Part shown: positions 1 to 8,527 of the stretch, piece by piece | Layout of the letters: every line of letters begins with the position of its first letter | Position numbering within the stretch: the stretch's first letter is position 1 | Source of the DNA: Sinohyriopsis cumingii | Lineage: Eukaryota; Mollusca; Bivalvia; Unionida; Unionidae | Reading direction: 5' to 3' | DNA: 64,000 nt | NCBI GenBank assembly: GCA_028554795.2 | Contig: CM068835.1 | Span: 35,544,401-35,608,400, forward strand | Notes under the pieces: model-generated | Seen by the model: only the letters and a program-made list of their open reading frames with translations | Told to the model about the DNA's origin: nothing | The model's database searches: none | Program-made: the position numbers and the translations under genes

Positions 1-225
1 ACCAAGCGGAGCTAGCAGTTTTTGAAAGATTCACATCTGGAGTCAGGTCAAGCTGTAAACTCTATAACCCATATTACGCCCATCAATCATACACCAGAAG
101 TAAAGGGAACTAAAGGTTCTTTGAAAAATACCTAATATATACAAGGTCTGTTTTAAATAGCCAACATAACGAGTGAGGAAAGCCGGGGAAATTCTTTCTC
201 TTTAAAATTCTAACCCTTGCAAAAT
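1..225 (+). repeat. Dispersed repeat, copy 1 (runs off the left edge)
   Basis: This stretch is clearly similar, in the same orientation, to 31033-31257. Shared landmarks include the words CTATAACCCATATTA and TATACAAGGTCT. The second copy lies inside the decayed outer Polinton, so the family has moved or been copied after that element arrived. No coding region or terminal inverted repeat is visible in the part seen, so the class is unknown. Confidence 0.7.
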
Positions 226-1940
226 TCGAAACTATAGAGGGGTACCCATATAACGTAACACAGGACAGAAAATTTAATTTGTTAACAAATCTGTACGCGT
301 GTCTATCTCCCATTAATTAGTCTAAAAGAATATTTGGTATATCATGAACATTTTAAAAAAATAAATTTTCCCCAAACATCTTTTTGAAAAGACCCTTTCG
401 GTTTGAAGGAACTAGAAGAAACATTTTCTTCCACAATGAAGACTCGTATTTATAATACACGATCCAGTTATAATACACCCAGAGTGAACTCAAACTCGTC
501 TTGATACAGAATGAGTTTTCTGTACTTTGCTTAGTTCGATAAATCAACCCCCCCCCCCCCATCATTTGATACTGATGGTCGATTTGTTGGTCTGACGTCA
601 CCTGTTTTTTGTGTTTATTTTTTTAAATGTGGAATTTCGCCGCATGCAAATCTTTCCGGAACCCACATGCATACAGTTAAGACAATTACCAGTATTTGGT
701 AATAGTCATATCTAGCGCGAAATTCAAAATGGCCACAGGACAGAGTTTTTTTCTATTCCACGTGAATCGTTAAATATAGAATTTGATCCGGAAATATTAT
801 GCACGTATCGCTGAAAGAACCCTTCGACCGATGGTAGCTCAACAGCCGTGAGAAATACCGTTAAGTTTATAAAATATACATCGATGTTTACAGACGAAAC
901 TGTCTGCAAATAGTTGCAACGTTTAATGAATAGGCGATATCAGCCCCAAGATCATAAGTCAGATTCATTACAAGTGTTGAGCTGATTTTTCGTTCTACAC
1001 TTTGCTGTGTAAAAGACGATATGCCATCCTCCATGTTGTATTTTGCTGGGCAGCGACGCATAACAGCGTATTACATTAGTGTATTTGGTTTTCTTGGAAA
1101 CCATTTTCCTTCATTACTTATTAAAAACTATCCGTCAAACACAATCGCTAGAACGGAACTATATATTTGGCGAATGTTTGTTCTTGTGAAAATAAGTATC
1201 ATCAATTATTCATCATTATAAATAAAACTACGACAGATCAATAACATGTTCCGGTAAAATAGGTCCAATTCGCGCTAAGCTTTTGAAATTTACGGTCCCA
1301 GCCTCATAAATCTTGGATAGGTTTCCGATGTTGTTTATTATTGTGAGCTTTCGCGTTGTCATGTAAATATGCCTGTTTGAATTGTCGACATGAGCTTTGT
1401 TTTAAATGCGGTATATAGGTACGGTTTCTACTTTTCTGTATTGTTGAAATTTAATAAAATATTTATATCTATAATGACCGGATCTTGAAAACTTGTAGAA
1501 TTATGAGCTTTCCCAGAAGTGTCAACCAGCTATGTATGTATGTATGTATGTATGTATGTATGTATGTATGTATGTATGTATGTATGTTTGTATGTATATA
1601 TGTTTACAATTTAATAGAAAATATTGCATGCTTCTATTTAAAAAAATTGTTTCTACCTCATGACGACAGACATCACCGTAATGCTCTTTTGAAATGAACT
1701 TTATTGAATGCGTTTAATAATGTATACATTTCGCAAGTGTTTCAGAGCTTAAAATTTAATTTGCTTATTATGATTCACCTTTTGTCTGAAATATGTCAAA
1801 ATGTTATTTCCCTTATGACGTGAAGAAAATCGCCTTTTCATTAAAAATCCTCAAAAGTCATGTAGAGAAATGTCCTAAAATAACCGTCTGATGCCTTAAT
1901 TGACCTTGACTATATGAGGCTGCATTAGAGATATGACATC
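226..1940. other. Non-coding host sequence
   Basis: AT-rich sequence left of the outer element. I see no convincing coding region. It holds a short C homopolymer near 546-559 and a TATG microsatellite at 1531-1586. Confidence 0.6.
1531..1586. repeat. (TATG)n microsatellite
   Basis: About 14 uninterrupted copies of a 4-bp unit are read directly in the sequence. Confidence 0.95.
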
Positions 1941-3190
1941 CGTAGTTAATGGGGGCTGTTTACGGACAATGGAAATCCCAGTCAAAAAGGGCCTGGGGCT
2001 GTTTACGGACATTGGGAATTTAACATGGGGAAATTAAACATGGGTGGGACTATAGTGGCTCAAGGGACTGGGACTCTCTAGCGTCAATAAATTGGGACTG
2101 TCAAGGCTGAATATAAGCGATTTAGCCTCAATGGGACTTAGTGTTAAAAATGGTTTATCCACTATAGGATCTATGGGAATTTAACATGGGTAATTTTATT
2201 TCCACTCTGGAGACAATGGGAATTTAACATTGGGAAATTTAACATGGAGTGAATGGGGAATTGAACATAGCGACAAGTGATTTGGTCACCCTAGCCTCAG
2301 TAGGACTTTAATGTTAAAAATTGGTATATACGCTCTAGCCTTAAGGGGAATTTAACATGGGGAAATTTATATCCACTCTGGGGACAATGGGAATTGAACA
2401 TAGCTTGGGCCTGTATAGAGACAAGGAATATACTGAGAAAAGGTTGGGCCTGTATAGGGACAAGGAAAGTTTAACATAGGTTGGGTCTGTATACGGACTA
2501 AGGAAATATAATGGATTGGGTCTGTATAGGGACAAAGGGAATTGAACATAGGTATGTATAGTGACAATGGATTGGGACTATATAGGGACAAGGGTAATTG
2601 AACATAGGGATGTAGAGTGACAATGAATTGGGACTATCCAGCGACAATGGGAATTTAACATGGGGAATACAGGACCGGTATTTTGGAGACAATGGGACTT
2701 TCACATGGGAATATTGGACCTGTATAGAGACAATAGGAATGATGACGCCACGGAAATGGACATTGGCAACAATGTCGGCCAGGCGTTATATAAAGTTTTA
2801 TGTCCCGCTCCGTCAGGAGTTATATCAAGTTATATGTTCAGCCCGGCTAAGCGTTATAGCTTTTCGCGGTGATTCACGGACGATGGAAATCTCAGGTTAA
2901 AAGGTTGTGGGCAACTTTGGGGACAATGGGAATTTAACATGGGGAATAAAGTACCGGTACTTTAGGGACAATGGGACTTTAACATGATGATGGGAATATT
3001 GGGTCTTTATAGGGACAGAAAAAATATTGGGTTTGTATAGGGACAATAGGAATAATGACGTCACGATACTGACACTGGCAATAATGTTGCAAGTGGCTGA
3101 CCTAAATCGGGATGATCTGTGACAGTGGAAAAAAATCTATAACGCTTGGCGGGGCGAGACATATAACTTTATAGACATAAAATCACCTAC
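1941..3190 (+). repeat. Left terminal inverted repeat of element A
   Basis: The sequence is the diverged reverse complement of 32423-33356. It is built from many variants of a short unit containing GGGACAATGGGAATTTAACATGG, or a tatagggacaa version of it. The inner end includes a TGACGTCA palindrome at 3057-3064, matched by one at 32508-32515 in the right repeat. Apparent small ORFs here are by-products of the repeat. Confidence 0.8.
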
Positions 3191-3430
3191 CAAACAATCC
3201 ATAGTGATGAGAGTGCTAATCTAAAATAAATTTTTTTATACAAAACAACACATTCATACTAACAAAATCCACGTTATTTACTATCAATACATTGTGGAGA
3301 AGGAATACATTTTTTATGTACAAAACACACCATTACCTACAATCACCTGAGCAAAAGAGTTAGTGGTTGTAGTCACACTACTCCACATTCACACAAAATA
3401 AACACACTGAGCAGGGACAAGGGTTTTTAT
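3191..3430. other. Remnant of element A interior
   Basis: AT-rich sequence just inside the left repeat of A. Around 3357-3397 it resembles the spacers downstream of the small-gene cassettes in B (5640-5690 and 6499-6550), sharing GAGTTAGTG and TCACACTACTC. This suggests A once had the same cassettes. No open gene remains. Confidence 0.5.
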
Positions 3431-3644
3431 GTTAAAGAAAAACCAACCAAACAAACACATACAAACGTACGCGCGCACATAAACAAAATACACACACAAA
3501 CAAAATACACACAGAAACGAACGCGTGCATACAAAACACCCACACACTTACACCCACACAATTTTTTATTAAGGGATAAGGTTTTTAAAGAGAAAATAAA
3601 AACACAGAATCACATACAAACGTACGCGCGCACACAAACAGAAT

Positions 3645-3687
<43 letters not shown>

Positions 3688-4473
3688 AACGCGTGCATAC
3701 AAAACACATGCATACACACTTTTTTGTTAAGTGATAAGCTTAATGTTAAGGGAAAGAAACAAACACACAAATTCATACAAATTTACGCGCGCACACATAC
3801 ACATACGCACACATTTTTGGTCAAGGGATAGGCTTTTTCTTAGGAAAAAACAAACATACACACACAAACTAACGCGTGCATACAAAAACACATACGCAGA
3901 TCATTTTAAGGGATTAACGTTTTGTTAAAGGAAGAAAATGCATACATACGCACAAACACATACAGTCATGCAAACATATGCTAATGCACACACATAAAAC
4001 ACACACAGTCTTTTTTGTGAAGGGATAAGCTTTTTTCTCAGGGAAGAAAACAAACACATACACACAAACAAACAAACGTACGCGAACACACAAACATACC
4101 CACACATACACTTTTTTTCTTAAGGGATAAGTCTTTTGCAAAGGGAAGTAAAAACAAAAACAAACACACACATACAAACGTACGCGCGCACACATACACG
4201 CTAAAACGAACGCGTGCATACAAAACACATACATATATACGTGCGCACACAAACAAAATGCACACACACAGAGAAACAAACGAACGCGTGCATACAGAAA
4301 CAGATGCATACACGCACTTTTTGTTAAGGGATAATCTTTTTGTTAAGGGAAGAAAACAAACATACATACAAGCAAGCGTTCACAAACACATACAAGCACA
4401 CACACAGACAAACACTTTTTTGTTGAGGATAAGTTTTTAGCTAAGGGAAGAAAATAAACACACATACATACAT

Positions 4474-4542
<69 letters not shown>

Positions 4543-4556
4543 AACACACACTACCT
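3431..4556. repeat. CA/CG-rich minisatellite left of element B
   Basis: About eight irregular units alternate a spacer of the type TTAAGGGATAAG (near 3571, 3729, 3823, 3909, 4019, 4121, 4325 and 4423) with (CA)n runs and ACGTACGCGCGCAC clusters. Pure CA runs occur near 3640-3690 and 4476-4540. Cysteine- and valine-rich open frames on the minus strand are produced by the repeat and are not genes. The alternating purine-pyrimidine content is of the kind that can form Z-DNA (inference). Confidence 0.85.
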
Positions 4557-4610
4557 TACAAAGCCAGAGAAACGAAGTGTTTATAGGCACACAAGCAAGA
4601 AAAATACATA

Positions 4611-4943
4611 AGTAGTGAATGGGGATCCTATAGGGTCTATGGGACTTATCATTAAAAATACCCTTGGGACAATATAGGGTCTATGTAAATTTAACATGGA
4701 GAAAAATCGTGGGACAATATAGGGTCTATGGGAATTAACATGGCCAAAAACCCCTGGGACAATATAGGGTCTATGTAAATTTAACATGGCCAAAAAATCC
4801 CTGGGACTGTATAGGGTCTATGTAAAATTGAAACAGGGAGGGACTCTATTTTTTTAAAAAAAAAAAAATAAAAAAGGGGTAGGCAACTGAAAGGCTATCT
4901 CTTTTCGAGATATATGGCTGGCCCTGAAAAGGCCCTTTGGGTT
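4611..4943 (+). repeat. Left terminal inverted repeat of element B
   Basis: It is the reverse complement of 23995-24313 with only a few differences, including a longer A/T run near 4850-4875 and one base in the stem-loop. The outer part holds four variants of a unit of about 55 bp with the core GGGACAATATAGGGTCTATG. The inner part holds a histone-type 3' processing signal that ends the outward-facing gene at 4955-5341. Confidence 0.93.
4896..4935 (-). terminator. Histone-type 3' stem-loop plus downstream element, no. 1
   Basis: Read on the minus strand, a 16-nt hairpin (4920-4935) with a TTTC loop lies 20 nt after the stop of the 4955-5341 gene. A purine-rich CTCGAAAAGAGATA element follows at 4896-4912. 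The stem has one mismatched pair compared with the copy in the right inverted repeat. The layout matches histone pre-mRNA 3' ends (stem-loop, then U7-binding element). Confidence 0.7.
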
Positions 4944-4954
4944 TTCTTCTTCTT

Positions 4955-5341
4955 CTAATTTCTTCTTTTCCTCCACCAATTTCTTATTTTGTCTCCTACA
5001 CTCTTCTTCTCTTTCTTTTTTTTCTTCTCCTCCTCTTCTTCTTTCTTCTCTTCCTCCTCTTCTTTCTTCCTCTTTTCATTTTCTTCTTCTTTTTCAATTT
5101 TTTCGTTCCATGTTCTTATTCTTATCTTTTCCTCTTCATCCTCCTTCTCCTCCTTTATTTCCTTCATTACACCACTTATCATATCCTTTGCTTTTCTTAA
5201 ATTGTTAATTTCCATTTTTACTCTATGCGGACTGTAAGAATAATGGTCTTCATTGAGTCGTACGAGCATTTGTTCTATCATTCCCAAATTGTCAAGGACG
5301 TCTTGCAATGATTGGAATTTATCGAGGTGGTTCGAAGCCAT
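4955..5341 (-). CDS. Small coiled-coil protein of tandem cassette 1
   Basis: A 128-residue protein with an ATG start, of unknown function. The first 60 residues look helical (LQDVLDNLGMIEQMLVRLN). Residues about 60-115 are a long Glu/Lys-rich coiled coil, and the C-terminus is basic and tryptophan-containing (NWWRKRRN). It is the first of three minus-strand cassettes with the same layout: upstream element, TATA-like box, small gene, histone-type 3' signal. The helical N-terminus is loosely similar to those encoded at 5765-6127 and 6631-7008. A TATA-like CTATAAG lies 41 nt before the ATG. The charged region alone could be low-complexity noise, but the regulatory layout supports a real gene. 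Confidence 0.7.
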   Translation of the reverse strand: MASNHLDKFQSLQDVLDNLGMIEQMLVRLNEDHYSYSPHRVKMEINNLRKAKDMISGVMKEIKEEKEDEEEKIRIRTWNEKIEKEEENEKRKKEEEEEKKEEEEEKKKKKEKKSVGDKIRNWWRKRRN

Positions 5342-5381
5342 CTTCTTTGTAGAATGGTTCCAACGACGAACATGGTGGGTT

Positions 5382-5419
5382 CTTATAGTGAAAGCGCGGA
5401 CGTGATGGAAAACATCCCC
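5382..5419 (-). promoter_or_regulatory. Cassette 1 promoter: TATA-like box plus shared upstream element
   Basis: CTATAAG (5382-5388, minus strand) is followed directly upstream by a 29-bp element at 5391-5419. On the plus strand this element begins AAAGCGCGGACGTGA and ends GGAAAACATCCCC. It recurs at 6190-6218 and 7071-7099 at the same place relative to the gene. A related second copy lies at 5462-5488. The factor that binds it is unknown. Confidence 0.75.
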
Positions 5420-5461
5420 CTAAAACATATAATTGATCTTACCTAGATCATGACCGAACAT

Positions 5462-5488
5462 CGCGCGTACGTGAAGGAAAACATCCCC
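5462..5488 (-). promoter_or_regulatory. Second, diverged copy of the cassette upstream element
   Basis: CGCGCGTACGTGAAGG followed by AAAACATCCCC repeats the core of the element at 5391-5419 about 70 bp further upstream of the same gene. Confidence 0.6.
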
Positions 5489-5693
5489 TTACTTTCTCAT
5501 TTCATATAATATAACCTCAACTTTACTCTCTACATACTCTAAGAATCAATAAATAAACCCATAATCTACTATTCACACAAACTTACTTCATCATTTACAA
5601 ACACAAACACACAAACACATACACTTCCACTATTAATAAAGAGTTAGTGTTTATATTCACACTACTCTACCTACACACATTGGCAAATCGATT
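5489..5693. other. Spacer between cassettes 1 and 2
   Basis: AT-rich spacer. The part nearest cassette 2 (about 5585-5693) is closely repeated downstream of cassette 3 (about 6459-6560), with GAGTTAGTGTTTAT and TTCACACTACTCTACC in both. This supports origin of the cassettes by tandem duplication. No gene seen. Confidence 0.7.
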
Positions 5694-5735
5694 GTTATTT
5701 CTTTTCTAGAGTATTGGGTAGCCCTGAAAAGGGCT
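5694..5735 (-). terminator. Histone-type 3' stem-loop plus downstream element, no. 2
   Basis: On the minus strand the sequence AGCCCTTTTCAGGGCT (5720-5735) forms a perfect 6-bp stem with a TTTC loop, 30 nt after the stop of the 5765-6127 gene. It is preceded by AAAAC and followed by ACCCA, as in metazoan histone mRNAs. CTAGAAAAGAAATA (about 5697-5710) lies at the position expected for the U7-binding element. Confidence 0.85.
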
Positions 5736-5764
5736 GTTTTGTTTGGAACATCATGGACACCTGG

Positions 5765-6127
5765 TTAATGGTGGCACCTTCTAGGCCTGGCGCCACATAC
5801 ACATCTTATCCCCCAGTTACTTTTTACCTTTTGGGGGGAGAGAGCAGAGGCAGGATATGTCGCTTCAGAATCCCAATTTTCGCTCTCTGGGATTTTGAAA
5901 TTTCTTCTCTCCTTTTCCTCCTCCTCTTCTTTGTTTCTTCTTTCCTCTTTATATCTTCTTTCTTCTTCTTCTTTATATCTTCTCTCCTCCTCTTCTTTGT
6001 TTCTTCTTTCCTCCTCTCTTATCCTTCCCTCCTCGACAATGGCTTCCGCGGCCAGTTCATTTAATATGCGCCTGGCATATTCCAGATGCACATGAAGCTC
6101 CAACAGTTTCTCAAGTCTCGTGTTCAT
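5765..6127 (-). CDS. Small coiled-coil protein of tandem cassette 2
   Basis: A 120-residue protein from the ATG at 6127; the frame is open to 6151 but with no upstream ATG. Residues 1-30 (RLEKLLELHVHLEYARRIL) resemble the N-terminus of the cassette 3 protein (KLAKLNEAYVNLHRVRHSL), so the two are paralogues. Residues about 35-80 are a repetitive EEERRYKEE coiled coil. The tail holds several Cys and Arg residues. A GTATAAA box lies 54 nt upstream next to the shared upstream element, and a histone-type 3' signal lies 30 nt downstream. Function unknown. The small size and repetitive coil limit homology inference. Confidence 0.72.
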   Translation of the reverse strand: MNTRLEKLLELHVHLEYARRILNELAAEAIVEEGRIREEERRNKEEEERRYKEEEERRYKEERRNKEEEEEKERRNFKIPESENWDSEATYPASALSPQKVKSNWGIRCVCGARPRRCHH

Positions 6128-6180
6128 TTTTTGGTGTTGATCAATCAACAAGGGTAGCTGGACTGCCGAACGAGTTTCAA

Positions 6181-6218
6181 TTTATACTGAAAGCGCGGAC
6201 GTGATGGAAAACATCCCC
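6181..6218 (-). promoter_or_regulatory. Cassette 2 promoter: TATA box plus shared upstream element
   Basis: GTATAAA on the minus strand (6181-6187) abuts the 29-bp element at 6190-6218, identical by eye to the one at 5391-5419. The similarity continues upstream (CTTACCTAGATCAT), so the promoter block was duplicated as a unit. Confidence 0.78.
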
Positions 6219-6560
6219 CTAATAACATAAAATTCATCTTACCTAGATCATAACCAAAAAAACAACAACAACGCGCGGGCCTAAAAGAAACACTCACTCA
6301 CTTTTTTATGCTACCCATCACTATTGTAAAATTTTTGATAAATCACTTCAATAGACTATCCACATACGCAAAGCAATTCAATCTAACTCCAAATATACAC
6401 CTCAAACACCAAAAAACATCATTTTAATCTACTATCCACACCAACTTATGTGAGCGCTTACAAACACAAACACACCAACACATACCTTCACATTTTTAAA
6501 AGCAAGAGTTAGTGTTTATTTTCACACTACTCTACCTACACGCATTGGCAAATTAATAGT
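6219..6560. other. Spacer between cassettes 2 and 3
   Basis: AT-rich, with no gene seen. Its right part repeats the spacer at 5585-5693. Small CAACAACAAC and ACAAACACAAACAC runs are present. Confidence 0.7.
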
Positions 6561-6601
6561 TATTTCTTTTCTAGAGTATTGGGGTAGCCCTGAAAAGGGC
6601 T
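6561..6601 (-). terminator. Histone-type 3' stem-loop plus downstream element, no. 3
   Basis: Minus-strand AGCCCTTTTCAGGGCT (6586-6601) lies 30 nt after the stop of the 6631-7008 gene. It is preceded by an A-rich flank, followed by ACCCC, and then by CTAGAAAAGAAATA (6561-6574). The element is the same as no. 2 apart from one added C in the 3' flank. Confidence 0.85.
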
Positions 6602-6630
6602 GTTTTTTTGTTTGCTATGGCATTCTTTTT

Positions 6631-7008
6631 TTAGTTTCTAAGAATGCGATGTCCTCTGAGGATAGACTTTCTGGCGATAGGTCTGCTTCTTCGGAAAGAG
6701 AAGAAGAACTCTTTGGTGTCGATACGGCAATCGACAAAGCCTCTGTCAGCTTCAGGTTGCTGCTGCTGCTGCTGTTGTTGCTGTTGTTGCTGCTGTTGCT
6801 GCTGTTGCTGCTGTCTCTGAAGTCTGTACTTCTCTGTCCATTCTTCTTTCTCCCTGTTCATTTCTTCTCTGAAGAGTTCTTCTATCAGGTCTTCAGTGAT
6901 TTTTAACATTCTCACATTCTCTATTTCTTCTGGCTTTGGTATCAGACTGTGTCTGACCCTATGCAAATTCACGTAGGCTTCGTTGAGCTTAGCTAGTTTG
7001 GAGCACAT
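6631..7008 (-). CDS. Small polyglutamine protein of tandem cassette 3
   Basis: A 125-residue protein from the ATG at 7008; the frame is open to 7032 without an earlier ATG. The N-terminal helix resembles that of cassette 2. A charged segment (EELFREEMNREKEEW) leads to a run of about 20 glutamines coded by mixed CAG and CAA codons (about 6750-6815). The C-terminus is rich in Arg and Ser. Upstream are a weak TATA-like CTTTAAG and the shared element; downstream is a histone-type 3' signal. Function unknown. The mixed codons suggest the Gln run is not simply a recent CAG expansion. Confidence 0.72.
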   Translation of the reverse strand: MCSKLAKLNEAYVNLHRVRHSLIPKPEEIENVRMLKITEDLIEELFREEMNREKEEWTEKYRLQRQQQQQQQQQQQQQQQQQQQPEADRGFVDCRIDTKEFFFSFRRSRPIARKSILRGHRILRN

Positions 7009-7061
7009 CTTCGTAGGAGGATGAGTCGACAATGGATGGTTAGACTGGGAACAAACCGGTT

Positions 7062-7099
7062 CTTAAAGTCAAAGCGCGGACGTGAAGGAAAACATCCCC
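7062..7099 (-). promoter_or_regulatory. Cassette 3 promoter: TATA-like box plus shared upstream element
   Basis: CTTTAAG on the minus strand (7062-7068) replaces the TATA of the other cassettes. The element at 7071-7099 differs from the other two at only one position by eye (GTGAAGG for GTGATGG). It lies about 60 nt before the ATG, as in cassette 2. Confidence 0.73.
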
Positions 7100-7204
7100 A
7101 CACGGTTTTCGAGTCGCAACGTTCAGTGAGTGTCATGAGAGGGATAGTAAGAAATGAAAGAGCATCAATCCAACATTCTTATAGCTAAACAAACCACAAA
7201 GGCA

Positions 7205-7410
7205 TTTTTTTCAAAACACAACATTTTTTATTCAAAAATCACTTAACACTAAACAACAACAACTCTAACATTTTTTAACAATAATCCAACACTATAACAT
7301 CAAACAATTTTTTTCAAAACACAACATTTTTATTCAAAAATCACTTAACACTAAACAACAACAACTCTAACATTTTTTAACAATAATCCAACACTACAAC
7401 ATCAATCAAT
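7205..7410. repeat. Tandem duplication (about 103 bp, two copies) carrying poly(A) signals
   Basis: Two nearly identical units lie at about 7205-7307 and 7308-7410, just beyond the stop of the protease gene. Each carries AATAAA on the minus strand (7227-7232 and 7329-7334). These are the likely polyadenylation signals for the minus-strand capsid/protease block, in contrast to the histone-type ends of the neighbouring cassettes. Confidence 0.85.
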
Positions 7411-7428
7411 TTTTTCTCAATTGACAAT

Positions 7429-7989
7429 CTACTTTAAACAGGGCTGACAACGTTGTGAATGAAATTGTGATTTCCACTGTTGGAAATCATTAGGCCATTG
7501 ATGGACACTACGTTTCCTAGCTTGAGACAAAAGATAAGCATAATGGTCACAAAACCATCGATCTACTTTCACATCATTTCTAGCAGAAGAACGAGGATCA
7601 AAATGAGTCACTAAATGTTCTAAGGAATAGCCCAGGCTGCGATGATGCAGAAAATACACACAGTACTGTCCACACACCAAGGAATCTGTACCTTGTAATT
7701 TCACATTATTGAATCGGGTGGTTTGAGCATTTCTTCTCATAAAGTCAATGATATCGTCTTCCAAAGGGGGCAATCCGTACGAATCGAAATATTCCACACA
7801 TCCTTCTTGAGGAAAGTAGACGGCTACCCAGTGGGTTCCTGGGAGATGACTGTCGTCTGTGTTGATCACGTAAGCTTGATGGTCTTTAGGTTTGCGATGA
7901 GGGAGTTCATCTTTAGCACAGACGACAGGATTCCAAGAAGACGTATACGAACTGTGGTTCAAAAGGTAATAAAGTTCCCAGGTATCCAT
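7429..7989 (-). CDS. PRO: Adenain-like cysteine protease (Polinton PRO)
   Basis: A 186-residue protein from the ATG at 7989. Family members are maturation proteases of Polintons and adenoviruses (Ulp1/C5 fold) that cut capsid precursors inside the particle. The catalytic residues can be seen: His53 in GTHWVAVYF, Asp69 in EYFDSYG, Gln99 and Cys106 in LQGTDSLVCGQYC. The seven-residue Gln-to-Cys spacing is the same as in adenovirus protease. It is the last gene of the capsid block and is followed by two AATAAA signals. The length is slightly below the 200 residues usual for the family. All catalytic positions are intact, so this part of the element appears undamaged. Confidence 0.92.
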   Translation of the reverse strand: MDTWELYYLLNHSSYTSSWNPVVCAKDELPHRKPKDHQAYVINTDDSHLPGTHWVAVYFPQEGCVEYFDSYGLPPLEDDIIDFMRRNAQTTRFNNVKLQGTDSLVCGQYCVYFLHHRSLGYSLEHLVTHFDPRSSARNDVKVDRWFCDHYAYLLSQARKRSVHQWPNDFQQWKSQFHSQRCQPCLK

Positions 7990-8051
7990 TGTTTTCTGTG
8001 TGGTTTTTTTCTTCTTCACAGGTAATAATACGTCGTCAATTCGATCCTGAC

Positions 8052-8522
8052 TTATTGCTTGAAAATGTCTGACGAATAAACGGTTATTCGTTCTGTTTCC
8101 TCACTCTGATTCAGGAGAGCTTCGATACGATGGATCTCTTGAGTGGTTAATGGTGGACAAGAATGTTCACGCAAGTCTTTATACCACTGGTGCAACACGT
8201 CTTTGTCCTAGATGAGACTCCAAGCTTCGTCCAGATACTCGTCCAATTTTTCTTCTTGACTTAACATCAGGCATTTATCGTGTTGAATTTGACTGGGATG
8301 ATCGTTTTGACATCCATAACAATTTTTCTTGATCAATTCCGTCATTTTGTCGACCAAGTGTTTGGCAAAACAGGAGACTAAATGGGCTTCTTGTTCTGGC
8401 CATCTTGACTTCATTATGATATCTTCTTCGTCTTTGTCTTGGGATTCTTCTTTTTCCAGGGTCTCCTCACATTTCATCTCCAAAGTTTCTCCACTAGGTA
8501 AAGAGGGATAACAGTCTTCCAT
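8052..8522 (-). pseudogene. Polinton-type hypothetical protein with in-frame stop
   Basis: The ATG at 8522 opens a 104-residue frame that ends at a TAG at 8208-8210. The same frame continues without interruption for 51 more codons to a TAA at 8052-8054. That continuation has protein-like composition (short words VLHQWYKDL, LTTQEIHRIEALL). Upstream and downstream parts look like one acidic, helical protein of about 156 residues. The first part includes CYGC and a KLDEYLDEAW segment. It lies between major capsid and protease. Function unknown. The stop is either a disabling mutation or a readthrough site; a mutation is more likely. Confidence 0.65.
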
Positions 8523-8527
8523 GGTTT

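Noticed and set aside
2341-2900. Overlapping Tyr/Pro/Leu-rich frames in the left repeat of A
   Set aside because: They translate the tandem GGGACAATGGGAATTTAACATG units and have no independent support.
3585-4549. Many Cys/Val-rich open frames on the minus strand
   Set aside because: They are produced by CA/CG-rich repeats and shift with the repeat units; there is no protein-like composition.
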